From: Methanosarcinales archaeon
GTDB lineage: Archaea; Halobacteriota; Methanosarcinia; Methanosarcinales; Methanoperedenaceae
Length of the DNA: 52,932 bases
Assembly (NCBI GenBank): GCA_905339155.1
Contig: CAJPFJ010000075.1
Span: 1 to 52,932, forward strand
Reading direction: 5' to 3'
The translations under genes were made by a program, and so were the position numbers. The notes beneath the pieces were generated by a model. The model was not told the origin of the DNA and ran no database searches. It worked only from the letters and a program-made list of their open reading frames with translations. Shown here piece by piece: positions 10,001 through 16,780 of the stretch. Each line of letters opens with the position of its first letter. Within the stretch, counting starts at the first letter, position 1.

Positions 10001-10093
10001 CAGACGCTGGCAAATGTAGACTTCCATAATGCGGCCCTGACCGCTGGCGCCGGAGGTACTAATTGCCTTGCTTGCCATGCTGGTGCGGAATAG
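4028..10093 (+). CDS. Giant secreted multiheme c-type cytochrome (36 CxxCH + CX4CH + CX5CH)
   Basis: This 2021-residue protein begins with a signal peptide (about residues 13-35). Next come: an unknown beta domain at about 39-211 and a near copy at about 342-514, separated by a CARDB/NEW3-like Ig domain; a HYR-like domain (about 518-591); and a further Ig/invasin-like domain (about 600-727). From residue 729 to the end I count 36 CxxCH motifs plus CTNANCH (CX4CH) and CYDTAGCH (CX5CH), so up to 38 hemes. Two 12-heme modules of about 420 residues start near residues 1056 and 1484. The last three sites of another module precede them and part of a fourth follows near 1901. There is no C-terminal anchor. 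It is probably an extracellular electron conduit or wire; polymer formation is speculation. Confidence 0.93.
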   Translation: MIRKNKNKHKVLRQSIILLVIFCSIISSINAISAADNTYYWNPSSGAIDSSGFTANWGNCNAQPTSYRITTLSSTGFTCNSDRLTTSSSGDQYLAIFPTAYSSDTQVTGKTGATFYLSSQRSGYTATYRFDLGYASSGAFTSLGYVTRSVSSSNGQSYTIDMSSITGTAPAGSYLALKVSVTTSRGGRVYLGTNGGSSGSNSGRFYVNETAAIPPAPTYNVTITASPASAAITQGSNYTYYITVNNNGNTNGDYTLAVSDSDSTNFVTPSALDRTSIYVPAGGSNTTTLKVTAKSTAAEGATDTATVTATFIQDPSYADSTTATTTIQSNYSMNAENVTKTYYWIPSSGAIDSSGFTANWGSCSAQPTSYRITTLSSTGFTCNSDRLTRTSSGDQYLAIFPTAYSSDTQITGKTGATFYLSSERSGYTATYRFDLGYASSGAFTSLGYVTRSVSSSNGQSYTIDMSSITGTAPAGSYLALKVSVTTSRGGRVYLGTNGGSTGSNSGRFYVNESAMATPLNIIAPADLTTTATGTYTMVDLGTPTVSGGTPSYTTGNNAPAEGFPVGTTTVTWNVTDSAGGTASDTQLVTITTQPPPQEGSPNIVVSTNRPVVLDDPNTGTTSSGFSNPNSAWNSDLWSGESTTIRTTALVVNSGGTPQPGISVTFTLKNPVGTVLSAATTTTDNQGIAYYSSNMNTRNYWGYWKVEANATVSGTNVVNRTSFILNWWGCARCHNNKVTGTLANEFGSYSPKSYYTMGANFHANPLKSAHSNAMTGGDCTYCHQSYNGLSTHSSTTPQYSPDWHNGKVRCEGCHRGSNITNTKAEIAGCYDTAGCHTKKNANVSRANSTTGYLVGGNYRTNYSMIPDNIARAHTDTPGITCIACHGPGHNISKPYNVSSTSNTYTESEQCWACHTNRATTHISNTNCVSCHSQNAHNISIAGGGPDCISCHNITGGTATHKVDGNAMAQGEHANLNSNAIASGVPAENKKCWGCHQTGGTQPADMGDRYTNPYKCYDCHNATKPYTNVSSALTVNEHFKSGTDIQSAISATDNSTSCLVCHNVSEMKVSYTDNEFTGYSLASHYGKNRSDLRTGGITECKYCHQNMSTAFLGAMSNFDNNNMTNHSTLTSSPGCTNANCHNSGKIHDAPLSKPANSSDSYCKTCHGTKNEHKTLYCTECHANNTDGSKAGKDVHGIKFLQKDNTFSQGKTNAVDCTTCHQSGAVDSSLGITPVKISNPLHHSDDVLNGSKWGSYWADQADACLYCHNDTKHSATPLGRPLVWNSSYILNTNIGAGTNCADCHYQGDGNYGVMSSAFTGAGLNISPEITSGSWNGKPGYYNHTLGDYTDSQCKSCHDKSGSTTVGQIMHNASVGSSGGPDCKACHDIGGSAPAHVNFSVSAGIDALHSGLNSGASATVDPDNKKCWSCHGDGTQPASGHPSNYTTPKTCENCHVSLQGGYNPATIMKVDNHYQNSMNITTGSVSSCLQCHNKTEMMLSVYDPEAADNPGHYGKKRSDLGALSGTNEYCTYCHNSTVNGATFYVSSGNNSIVNHSTGGNTPLCNNCHSTGRLHDSSLVKPANSSDSYCKTCHGTKNEHKTLYCTECHANNTDGSKAGKDVHGIKFLQNDNTFSQGKTNAVDCTTCHQSGAVDSSLGITPGKISNPLHHSDDVLNGSKWGSYWADQADACLYCHNDTKHSATPLGRPLVWNSSYVLNTPIGTGTNCADCHYQGDGNYGVMSSAFTGAGLNLSPEITSGSWNGKPGYYNHSLGDYTDSQCKSCHDKSGSTTVGQIMHNASVGSSGGPDCKACHDAGGSAPNLVNFSAANNSGHKNLNSGASSTVDGENKKCWACHGDGTQPGSGHPSAYMTPAPCENCHSGTGRYSAPLVKEHNQNGTDVQTTAACVLCHDNNGMFIDSAGIGTITHYIKNVTDTTTTPYGHSGTINTTNCIICHRGQYTNDPTWGSPVNISTSSKRQHTETTNTQCDTCHKDSSVQTLANVDFHNAALTAGAGGTNCLACHAGAE
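4142..4660 (+). repeat. Intragenic direct repeat, N-terminal beta domain, copy 1
   Basis: About 519 bp encoding a 173-residue beta domain (begins YYWNPSSGAIDSSGFTANWG). The copy at 5051-5569 has the same length, a 909-bp (303-codon) offset, and only scattered substitutions, several of them silent. Confidence 0.92.
5051..5569 (+). repeat. Intragenic direct repeat, N-terminal beta domain, copy 2
   Basis: Partner of 4142-4660. The first six residues differ slightly (YYWIPSSGAID). The high nucleotide identity at silent positions points to recent duplication or continuing gene conversion inside the cytochrome gene. Confidence 0.92.
7478..8179 (+). repeat. Intragenic direct repeat, heme module, copy 1
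   Basis: About 702 bp, nearly identical to 8753-9454 at an exact offset of 1275 bp (425 codons). It carries seven CxxCH sites (CKTCH, CTECH, CTTCH, CLYCH, CADCH, CKSCH, CKACH). Flanking module sequence is homologous but much more diverged. Confidence 0.93.
8753..9454 (+). repeat. Intragenic direct repeat, heme module, copy 2
   Basis: Partner of 7478-8179. Identity falls off abruptly at both ends although the module homology continues, which fits gene conversion or recent unequal exchange limited to this core. Confidence 0.93.
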
Positions 10094-10100
10094 AAGATAT

Positions 10101-10129
10101 AGGACCCATGGTCCCATGACCTGGGTCTT
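10101..10129 (+). terminator. Strong 12-bp hairpin after the giant cytochrome
   Basis: AGGACCCA (10101-10108) pairs with TGGGTCTT (10122-10129), with one G-U pair. Inside it, GGTC pairs with GACC around a CCAT loop, with one bulged T. It starts 8 bases after the cytochrome stop and lacks a T-tract. It is therefore as likely to be a 3'-end stabilising or attenuating structure as a terminator. Confidence 0.55.
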
Positions 10130-10186
10130 ATTAAACATAACAGGGTCACATGAATAAGAATACGCAACAACAGGAGGAATCACAAT

Positions 10187-10438
10187 ATGCTTTCGTTAAT
10201 TGAATTAATGTTGGCAGTATTACTAATTAATATACCTTTTGGCTACTGGAGATCAAAGGCTGATAGGTTTTCCAGACATTGGATGATGGCTGTTCATATA
10301 CCAGTTCCTTTAGTATTTTTGTTGAGGATAATCTCTGGTTTCAGCTGGACGATCATACCACTTCTTATGGTATCTTTTGCTACAGGGCAGTTCATAGGAG
10401 GAAACATTAGAAATATTTTCTATATGCATAAGATTTAG
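10187..10438 (+). CDS. Small membrane protein of unknown function
   Basis: This 83-residue protein has a very good ribosome binding site (AGGAGG, 8 bases before ATG). It is hydrophobic, with about three membrane segments (residues about 2-20, 36-52, 54-72) and a basic loop (WRSKADRFSRHW) between the first two. The C-terminus NIRNIFYMHKI is basic. It sits between the 36-heme and 15-heme cytochrome genes, so it may help membrane handling, assembly or anchoring of the heme proteins. That is only an inference from position. No family is recognised and no cysteine is present. Confidence 0.75.
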   Translation: MLSLIELMLAVLLINIPFGYWRSKADRFSRHWMMAVHIPVPLVFLLRIISGFSWTIIPLLMVSFATGQFIGGNIRNIFYMHKI

Positions 10439-10473
10439 AGTTTGAAAAAGATAGAATAAACTAGAGAAAAACG

Positions 10474-10484
10474 TATTTATAAAA
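10474..10484 (+). promoter_or_regulatory. TATA box of the 15-heme cytochrome gene
   Basis: GTATTTATAAA preceded by purine-rich AGAGAAAAAC (BRE-like). Its centre lies about 22 bases before ATG 10501, and no Shine-Dalgarno sequence precedes that ATG. This fits a leaderless transcript beginning at or next to the start codon. Confidence 0.5.
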
Positions 10485-10500
10485 ACAATGTGTGGGAATT

Positions 10501-12408
10501 ATGAACAGGATAAATAGCACTATCAAATTACAGAGTATTATATTTTTTAAAATATTATTTTTAATATTATTATTATTATTTAACAGTGCAGTTGGTGCGG
10601 GTGCCGAAACTACTGTTGCGGGAACTCATGCTATGGAAAATGGACAGGTCTGCACAGACTGTCATAAATTTGATGAAGTTAACAAAAACTCAAACCCGGA
10701 TTCATTGCCTGTAGCTAATAAGCCAGAAAATTCTAACTTGAAAACATCCGGAAATGAATTTATCCAATCTGATATACAAGGAGGAGGTCAGGATTGTGTT
10801 TTCTGCCATGACATCACAGGGAACGGTGCACCTCCTGATAAACGCATAGATACCTTGGCTGTTAAACAGGGTGTACATAAAAACCTGGGTAATAGCACTA
10901 TTAACACAACAGCGCTTTCAGATATGATAGATAAAGCATGCTGGGCATGCCATGGTAACGGGACAGAACCTGCACTTCATCCGGATAACTACAAAACTCC
11001 TTACGGGTGCGCCGATTGTCACAACTCCACATATAACCTTACAAAAACGAACCTGAGCGTAATACCCGATCTCATCACCAAGAAGATATATGAGCATATC
11101 CCTCCTCCGCACTACCAGGAAATAGACTCCACTCTCAACAGTTCCAATGCGACATGCACGGGCTGTCATAATAAGAGCATGGTCAGTTACACAGATCCTG
11201 GCTTTTCAACTGTTTCTAACGTTTCTCACTATGCTTCAATAACGAACCTTACCGGCCCGACAATTAACTGCGGTCTCTGTCATAAGAGCCCCGCAAACGC
11301 TTATTGGGCGAATGTTGTCAGACATCCAGCCAGATCACAGAACGACAGCTTCTGTGCCAATTGCCACAATACAACGCTTGCAGTGGATTTGCACAGCCAA
11401 CAGCTTGTAAAACCCATGAGCATCCATTTCGGATTTGACTGGAATAACAAGGATTACTTAAATGGCCTTGATCCCAATGAAGCCTGTATTGCCTGCCATT
11501 CTCTATTTGGCAATGTATATTCGAGATGCGAGGATTGCCACCTTGAAAATGGAAGAGGTCCTGTCAATATTTCAGGGGAAATAAGGTCGGATTATAATAA
11601 CACGGTACCCCGTGTATATGCACATACGAACTTCTCTGCTTCGGTTAATGTTCCCAACCAATCCGGTTTCTATCCGGGTTCCACACGACCTTCATCATGC
11701 TTTTCCGGCGATTCATCAGGAAGCACATGTCATGGCAATCCATATGGCACAAGGGACCAAAATGGCGGATACTTCGCATCCTTTACAGCATCGTATTTGA
11801 CTGGCTCACCCTACCACTTTACCGGCACCATTGACTGGTTGCCAGATACCACGAACTGCCTGTTCTGCCACAAACAGCCCGACACCTCCATACGAAATGC
11901 CTGGGGCAATGCCACCCAGATCACAGGAGGCACACATAATTGGTATATGGGGGATGATAACAGCAGGTGCTGGAAATGTCATGTAACCACAGGAGTTGTC
12001 CCAGATGACTTCCACTCGGATACTTTGCGTGGAGCAGGAGGCGATGATTGTGTTGGGTGCCATGTCCCCAATGATGTCAATGACTCTAAATTTGGCCGGC
12101 ATGCCAATATCAACACCACCGACGGTTCAGGAGTAGTCTCAAATTTTGACTGCTGGACGTGCCACTACCAGAAAGACATGGACAGGAGCCACGTTTACCT
12201 CTGTGATAGCTGCCACATAAATAGCAGCGGAATAGTAAATATTTCGAACACTTCGCTTATTATGAGTGATTTCATGCACGGGTCGATGAACACATGCAGG
12301 GCCTGCCATGCTCCTTCCGGTGGTTCTCATCCCGGTTATCATCAAAAGGGAACTGTGGGTCCTCTGGGAGTTGTAGAAAATATATTGAGAAAAGTGTTAA
12401 ATTCATGA
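10501..12408 (+). CDS. Secreted 15-heme c-type cytochrome
   Basis: I chose ATG 10501 over the in-frame GTG at 10492 because of the TATA spacing and lack of a ribosome binding site. The protein has a basic N-terminus and a strongly hydrophobic signal sequence (about residues 12-31, ending AVGAGAE). Fifteen CxxCH motifs run from CTDCH near the N-terminus to CRACH near the end. One irregular C-X9-CH (CFSGDSSGSTCH) sits between hemes 9 and 10. Spacing such as CWACHGNGTEPALHP and ENKKCW-like segments resembles the modules of the giant cytochrome, suggesting common descent. No C-terminal anchor is visible. It probably hands electrons between the cell surface and the larger cytochrome; partner identity is inferred from position. 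Confidence 0.92.
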   Translation: MNRINSTIKLQSIIFFKILFLILLLLFNSAVGAGAETTVAGTHAMENGQVCTDCHKFDEVNKNSNPDSLPVANKPENSNLKTSGNEFIQSDIQGGGQDCVFCHDITGNGAPPDKRIDTLAVKQGVHKNLGNSTINTTALSDMIDKACWACHGNGTEPALHPDNYKTPYGCADCHNSTYNLTKTNLSVIPDLITKKIYEHIPPPHYQEIDSTLNSSNATCTGCHNKSMVSYTDPGFSTVSNVSHYASITNLTGPTINCGLCHKSPANAYWANVVRHPARSQNDSFCANCHNTTLAVDLHSQQLVKPMSIHFGFDWNNKDYLNGLDPNEACIACHSLFGNVYSRCEDCHLENGRGPVNISGEIRSDYNNTVPRVYAHTNFSASVNVPNQSGFYPGSTRPSSCFSGDSSGSTCHGNPYGTRDQNGGYFASFTASYLTGSPYHFTGTIDWLPDTTNCLFCHKQPDTSIRNAWGNATQITGGTHNWYMGDDNSRCWKCHVTTGVVPDDFHSDTLRGAGGDDCVGCHVPNDVNDSKFGRHANINTTDGSGVVSNFDCWTCHYQKDMDRSHVYLCDSCHINSSGIVNISNTSLIMSDFMHGSMNTCRACHAPSGGSHPGYHQKGTVGPLGVVENILRKVLNS

Positions 12409-12500
12409 GGATGGGGGCTATTATATTTTCAGGTATGAGCTGGAATTGTAATACCCACCAAACTCAGCCATTCACTCATTGATATATCTCTGGGGTTCGA

Positions 12501-12524
12501 CCTCACCCCTCCTCTGGAGTGAGG
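12501..12524 (+). terminator. Hairpin and T-rich tail after the 15-heme cytochrome
   Basis: CCTCA pairs with TGAGG, and inside it CTCC pairs with GGAG around a TCT loop, with three bulged C. GTTTATTATTATG follows. The remaining space (12409-12671, 263 bases) shows no convincing gene. Confidence 0.5.
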
Positions 12525-12671
12525 GTTTATTATTATGATTTATTGGATGGGCTCGGGATAATCCCCTGCAATTCCCGTACATGAATTTTGATAAGATACA
12601 TCATTTTGGCCATAGACAGGTTTATAGTCCAATACTTTCATATGATTATAATAATAATGGTGATATAATCT

Positions 12672-13172
12672 ATGAATGGAAAAATTCTTGTTGATGATGA
12701 TCAAGCTGTATCTCCTATAATTGCCACAATTCTGATGGTTGCTATTACAGTAATAATGGCTGCGATCATTGCTAACTGGAGCGCTGGTGTAAAAGCACCT
12801 GTTCAACCGCAAAGTGTTGGATTGGATGTTTCTCGATTGAGTGCGAGCAATGTGACAGTGACAATAACATCTATAGATCCACCATATGCAGTGGTTGATG
12901 TTATTAAAATTACTTTTAGGAATGGCACAAATCAGTTAACTACAAAAAGCGTTTTAGGCAGTGGTGCCCCCAATCAAAACGGGTATAATAATGGTACACT
13001 TTATCAAGACGTGAAAACCAGTTATGAATATTCTAATAATGATGTTGGATTCTCGCAAGCCAATGTGGGAGACTCCGCAACATTATGGATGGAAGATTTC
13101 AATCAATTCACCATCATAACAGTTAGATATGGCGATGGCTCTACAAAAACAATCTACTCCCAGAAGGTCTAA
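12672..13172 (+). CDS. Archaeal type IV pilin
   Basis: The N-terminus MNGKILVDDDQAVSPIIATI is the class III signal peptide of euryarchaeal pilins (archaeal pilin N-terminal family, formerly DUF1628). It has a short charged leader, probable cleavage just before the AVSP element, then an uncharged 20-residue helix that forms the filament core. The remaining 125 residues are a beta-rich globular head with Asn/Thr/Gly-rich stretches, typical of a glycosylated pilin. It precedes its assembly ATPase and platform protein and follows three surface cytochromes, so the pilus could be an adhesin or a scaffold for electron transfer. No CxxCH occurs, so this pilin is not itself a cytochrome wire. Confidence 0.9.
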   Translation: MNGKILVDDDQAVSPIIATILMVAITVIMAAIIANWSAGVKAPVQPQSVGLDVSRLSASNVTVTITSIDPPYAVVDVIKITFRNGTNQLTTKSVLGSGAPNQNGYNNGTLYQDVKTSYEYSNNDVGFSQANVGDSATLWMEDFNQFTIITVRYGDGSTKTIYSQKV

Positions 13173-13276
13173 CCTGGCCTTAGGCTTTCTTGTATTCTTT
13201 TTCAGAAGGTTGAAAATGGAGCAGGACATGGTATTTTCTGGAATGGTTAACGCAGAAAATGGCAATCGGAGTCTTG

Positions 13277-14917
13277 ATGATTAATTTAAAGAATTTTTAT
13301 AATGGACAAAGTAAGGCCAAACTCATTTGCAGATCTTTTTTTGAACTATTAAAGAATAGAAATGAACATACAGAAATTACAGAAATTCCTGTTTTTGAGG
13401 ATAAGATTTTTAGTTTTGAACAGCCTGAAGATTTCGATGTAGTGGAGCAGATATGGATTTCAAAGCCCTTTGGTATGATTACTATACTTAATAACAAAAA
13501 AACCCACAAAAATATGTATTATGTTTCAGAGCCTATTCTCACTCCTTTTGAGGAAGTTCTTTTGAATCGATTATATGACAGTCTTAAGATTATTCTTCTT
13601 GATCATAATATTGAATTTAATTCAATGAATAAGGAACTTATCCTTTATAACAGTTTTATAAAAATATTGGGTATATATGACATTACGCTTGATCCAATTT
13701 CTCAACAAAAAATATGGTATTATATAAAAAGAAACTATGTAGGATATGGAAAACTGGATGTACTTTTGAAAGATCCTATGATCGAGGACGTATCCTGCGT
13801 TGGAGCAGACACACCTGTTTACCTTTATCACAGAAAATACACCAACATCGAGACAAATATCACTTTTAAAGAAAGAGAACTCGACACGACAGTAATGAAA
13901 CTGGTCCAGATGAGCGGGAAATCCATCTCAACCGGATACCCCATAATGAATGCGCGCCTCCCTGAAGGCTCACGCCTTGAAGCAACTATCGGAAGAGAGG
14001 TGACTACACGTGGTGGTACTATCACGATAAGAAAATTCAGGGCAGAACCATTCACGCCCACAGACCTTATAAAAACAGGAGTATTCAACACTGAAATCAT
14101 GGCCTATCTATGGTTTGCGGTCGAGAATAATAAAAGCTTGATCATTGTTGGCGCGACAGCCTCCGGGAAAACCTCTACTCTAAATGCGATTTCACTTTTC
14201 ATTCCATCTGAATCAAAAATCATAACAATAGAAGATACAAGAGAACTTACTCTATTCCACAAGAACTGGATACCTGGCCTTGTAAGGGAAACATTTATGG
14301 GTCAGAAGTCAGCGACCATAGATATGTTCGAGCTCCTTCGCTCTGCATTGAGACAGCGCCCTGAGTACCTGATAGTTGGGGAAGTAAGAGGAAAAGAAGC
14401 ATATACACTTTTTCAGGCTATGAGTACAGGCCACACTACATTCTCTACTATGCATGCGGATAGTGTGCAGACTGCCGTAAATAGACTCCTTAATGAACCC
14501 ATAAATGTGCCTCTCATGATGCTAAGCGCTCTTGATATAATGGCTATTCAGGTGTTGCGATATGTGGGTCAAAAAAGAGTCAGGAGATTGGAATCCCTCT
14601 CAGAATTCGTTGGTATAAACCCGGCAACGGGAGATATCAGCACCAGGGAGATATTCAGGGGCAACCCTGTACTGGATATAGTAATGCAGAGCGGTTCATC
14701 AAAGGTTCTTGAAGACATAATGAAAAGTAAGGGATGGAACAAAGAACAACTTAGAAAAGAACTTGATAATCGCGAAACTGTTCTGCAATATCTTGTAGAT
14801 AACAATATAGAAAATTACAGGGATTTTTCATTGATTATCCGAATGTATACCTCAGATCCTGAGACTGTAATATCAGCGATCAAAAATGGAAAAATATTAC
14901 CCCTGGAGATAGAATGA
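13277..14917 (+). CDS. Type II/IV secretion (pilus assembly) ATPase
   Basis: It drives pilus assembly from the cytoplasm (GspE/VirB11/FlaI superfamily). Visible motifs are Walker A GATASGKT (about residue 295), an Asp box ITIEDTREL, Walker B YLIVGEVRG and the His box STGHTTFSTMHAD. The N-terminal 130 residues are variable. Start: ATG 13277 (MINLKNFY) has GGAG five bases upstream, whereas ATG 13259 has no ribosome binding site. The gene ends in an ATGA overlap with the platform protein gene. No FlaB-type archaellin or other archaellum gene is present, so this is a pilus rather than an archaellum ATPase. Confidence 0.93.
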   Translation: MINLKNFYNGQSKAKLICRSFFELLKNRNEHTEITEIPVFEDKIFSFEQPEDFDVVEQIWISKPFGMITILNNKKTHKNMYYVSEPILTPFEEVLLNRLYDSLKIILLDHNIEFNSMNKELILYNSFIKILGIYDITLDPISQQKIWYYIKRNYVGYGKLDVLLKDPMIEDVSCVGADTPVYLYHRKYTNIETNITFKERELDTTVMKLVQMSGKSISTGYPIMNARLPEGSRLEATIGREVTTRGGTITIRKFRAEPFTPTDLIKTGVFNTEIMAYLWFAVENNKSLIIVGATASGKTSTLNAISLFIPSESKIITIEDTRELTLFHKNWIPGLVRETFMGQKSATIDMFELLRSALRQRPEYLIVGEVRGKEAYTLFQAMSTGHTTFSTMHADSVQTAVNRLLNEPINVPLMMLSALDIMAIQVLRYVGQKRVRRLESLSEFVGINPATGDISTREIFRGNPVLDIVMQSGSSKVLEDIMKSKGWNKEQLRKELDNRETVLQYLVDNNIENYRDFSLIIRMYTSDPETVISAIKNGKILPLEIE

Positions 14918-16749
14918 TTATTTCCGGAATTGATAGATTAGCTTACGCCCTGCAGGGGAGAAAAATTACACAAAAAGGGTCTAAGTATATTGATTTACAG
15001 AAAAAATTGATTTTTGCACGAATTGCAACGCCATTTGATGTATATATTGCCAGAGCATATATTATTTCAATATTTACAGCATTGCCTCTTGGTTTAGCAG
15101 TCTATCTGATTTTCAATAGAAAATTTTCTGCTCTTTCCGGGCTTGAAACCCTTATAGTGATTCTAGCCCTGGCAACTTTGCTGGGATTGGGGATATATAA
15201 TGTGATACTTTTTTATCCCGGCATTATGGCAAACATCAGAAAACATAAGATAGAGATTGCTCTTCCTCATACTGTAGCGCTCATGCATGCTCTTAGCAGA
15301 GGGAATAACGACATAATATTCTTTTTTGAAGTCATCGGTAAAAACAAGAAAATATATGGTGAAGTATCAGAAGAGGCCAATAGCATACTTCTTGATATAA
15401 GGGTGTTCAACCAGGATATCCAGAGCGCACTTCGGAATGCGGGAACGCGCACCCCATCAGAGACTTTCAAAAACTTTGTTGAGAGCCTGTCCACAGTTAT
15501 TACAAGCGGCGGCAACCTTGATTCTTTTTTTCTATCCAAATCTGAAGAATATAGACAAAGGGCGCTGGATGAGAATAAGTCTTTCATGGAAATGCTCGGG
15601 CTTTTATCAGAGATCTATGTCACAGGATTTGCAGCAGGTCCCTTATTTATTATCACACTTCTTGTTGTGCTTGGAATTATAGGAGGTGAATATTTCTTCA
15701 TTCTGAAAATAGTGGTTTATATCCTGATACCCGGCAGCGCTCTTTTGTTCATATTGTTTCTCTCTTCGCTGATAAAAGAACATGAATCGGAACTCAATGA
15801 GATTGTTGAGCCAGATCAACAGGACGAGGATGCGATTTTTCAAAAAGCTCGCATCAGGTTCAATACTTTTCAATTCATGAAGGATCCTCTATTGAAATTT
15901 ATTGATATACCCGAAACCGTTTTGTACCTTTCCATACCATCTGCCCTGTTGTTTTTTTTCCTGTCAACCTATAAATTCTATACTATGGAATTTAACCAGA
16001 TGGTATATGAAATAGATGACTACATAATATTTGCCGCCCTTATTGCCCTGATCCCATACAGTGTATTTGTGGAGATACACGCCAGGAAAATAAGTAAGAT
16101 CGTCAGCAGTTTCCCTGATCTTTTAAATAGGCTAACAAGTTTTCACGAATCTGGTTTTACACTTACGAAATCACTGAATGAGCTTCAGTTATCTGATCTT
16201 GGAATTCTCAATTCTGAGGTAAGAAAAATGAATCTGGATATTGAATGGAACGGCAGCGTGGTTCAAGCCTTCAAAAACTTTGGAAAAAGAGTAAAAATAA
16301 TTACTGTCCTGAGGGTAGCTACACTTCTTGAGAGTGCAAGCAGCATGACCGGGAACATCAAGGAAACACTTTCAATAGCCGCAGGGGATGCTCTCACAAA
16401 CAAAATGCTGGAAGAGGAAAGAAAAACTGCCATGAAAATGCAGATAATAATAATATACGTATCATTTTTCATATTTCTATATGTCAGTTATTCCCTTGTA
16501 TCCGGGTTCCTTCCCCAGATACCTGATGTTACTGCCGGGTCGGAGGTGACGGGGATAATAGGGGAAGGGATTACCTTCTCAGGGATAGATAAGCCCATGT
16601 ACGAGAGGATATTTTTTCACGCCGCAATCCTCGTGGGATTCTTCTCAGGCCTGGTTGCAGGGCAGATAGGTGAAGGAGCCCCACAACATGGTTTAAAACA
16701 TAGCATTCTGATGGTACTCATAGGATTAGGGACTTTCCTGCTGATTTAG
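14914..16749 (+). CDS. Type IV pilus platform protein (TadC/FlaJ-like, two T2SSF domains)
   Basis: An integral membrane protein of 611 residues. Hydrophobic segments lie near residues 45-65, 72-100, 225-275, 325-345, 360-380, 500-525 and 560-611. Two cytoplasmic T2SSF-like regions are visible: one with ALPHTVALMHALSRG to SGGNLDSFF, the second with FPDLLNRLTSFHESGFTLTK to TGNIKETLSIAAGDAL. The duplicated arrangement is usual for archaeal PilC/FlaJ partners. Four-base overlap with the ATPase gene shows translational coupling. It would form the membrane base on which the pilin at 12672-13172 polymerises. Confidence 0.9.
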   Translation: MIISGIDRLAYALQGRKITQKGSKYIDLQKKLIFARIATPFDVYIARAYIISIFTALPLGLAVYLIFNRKFSALSGLETLIVILALATLLGLGIYNVILFYPGIMANIRKHKIEIALPHTVALMHALSRGNNDIIFFFEVIGKNKKIYGEVSEEANSILLDIRVFNQDIQSALRNAGTRTPSETFKNFVESLSTVITSGGNLDSFFLSKSEEYRQRALDENKSFMEMLGLLSEIYVTGFAAGPLFIITLLVVLGIIGGEYFFILKIVVYILIPGSALLFILFLSSLIKEHESELNEIVEPDQQDEDAIFQKARIRFNTFQFMKDPLLKFIDIPETVLYLSIPSALLFFFLSTYKFYTMEFNQMVYEIDDYIIFAALIALIPYSVFVEIHARKISKIVSSFPDLLNRLTSFHESGFTLTKSLNELQLSDLGILNSEVRKMNLDIEWNGSVVQAFKNFGKRVKIITVLRVATLLESASSMTGNIKETLSIAAGDALTNKMLEEERKTAMKMQIIIIYVSFFIFLYVSYSLVSGFLPQIPDVTAGSEVTGIIGEGITFSGIDKPMYERIFFHAAILVGFFSGLVAGQIGEGAPQHGLKHSILMVLIGLGTFLLI

Positions 16750-16780
16750 CAGATGAATTATCATATCAAATTGAAGATTT

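Noticed and set aside
11690..11740. CFSGDSSGSTCH in the 15-heme cytochrome as a sixteenth heme site
   Set aside because: C-X9-CH is far outside common heme-binding spacing and has no internal canonical counterpart. It is mentioned but not counted.
12412..12482. A short ORF directly after the 15-heme cytochrome
   Set aside because: It overlaps the spacer before the hairpin, has no protein-like composition and no ribosome binding site separate from the preceding coding end.
13277..16749. Archaellum (flagellar) locus
   Set aside because: The ATPase and membrane protein resemble FlaI/FlaJ, but there is no archaellin, FlaG/F or FlaH, and the neighbouring pilin has the AVSP-type pilin N-terminus.
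1..16749. Cytochrome island carried on a Borg-like extrachromosomal element
   Set aside because: Multiheme cytochromes and internal repeats occur on such elements, but ribosomal, tRNA-synthetase, CDC48 and amino-acid genes fill the same window, which fits a chromosome.
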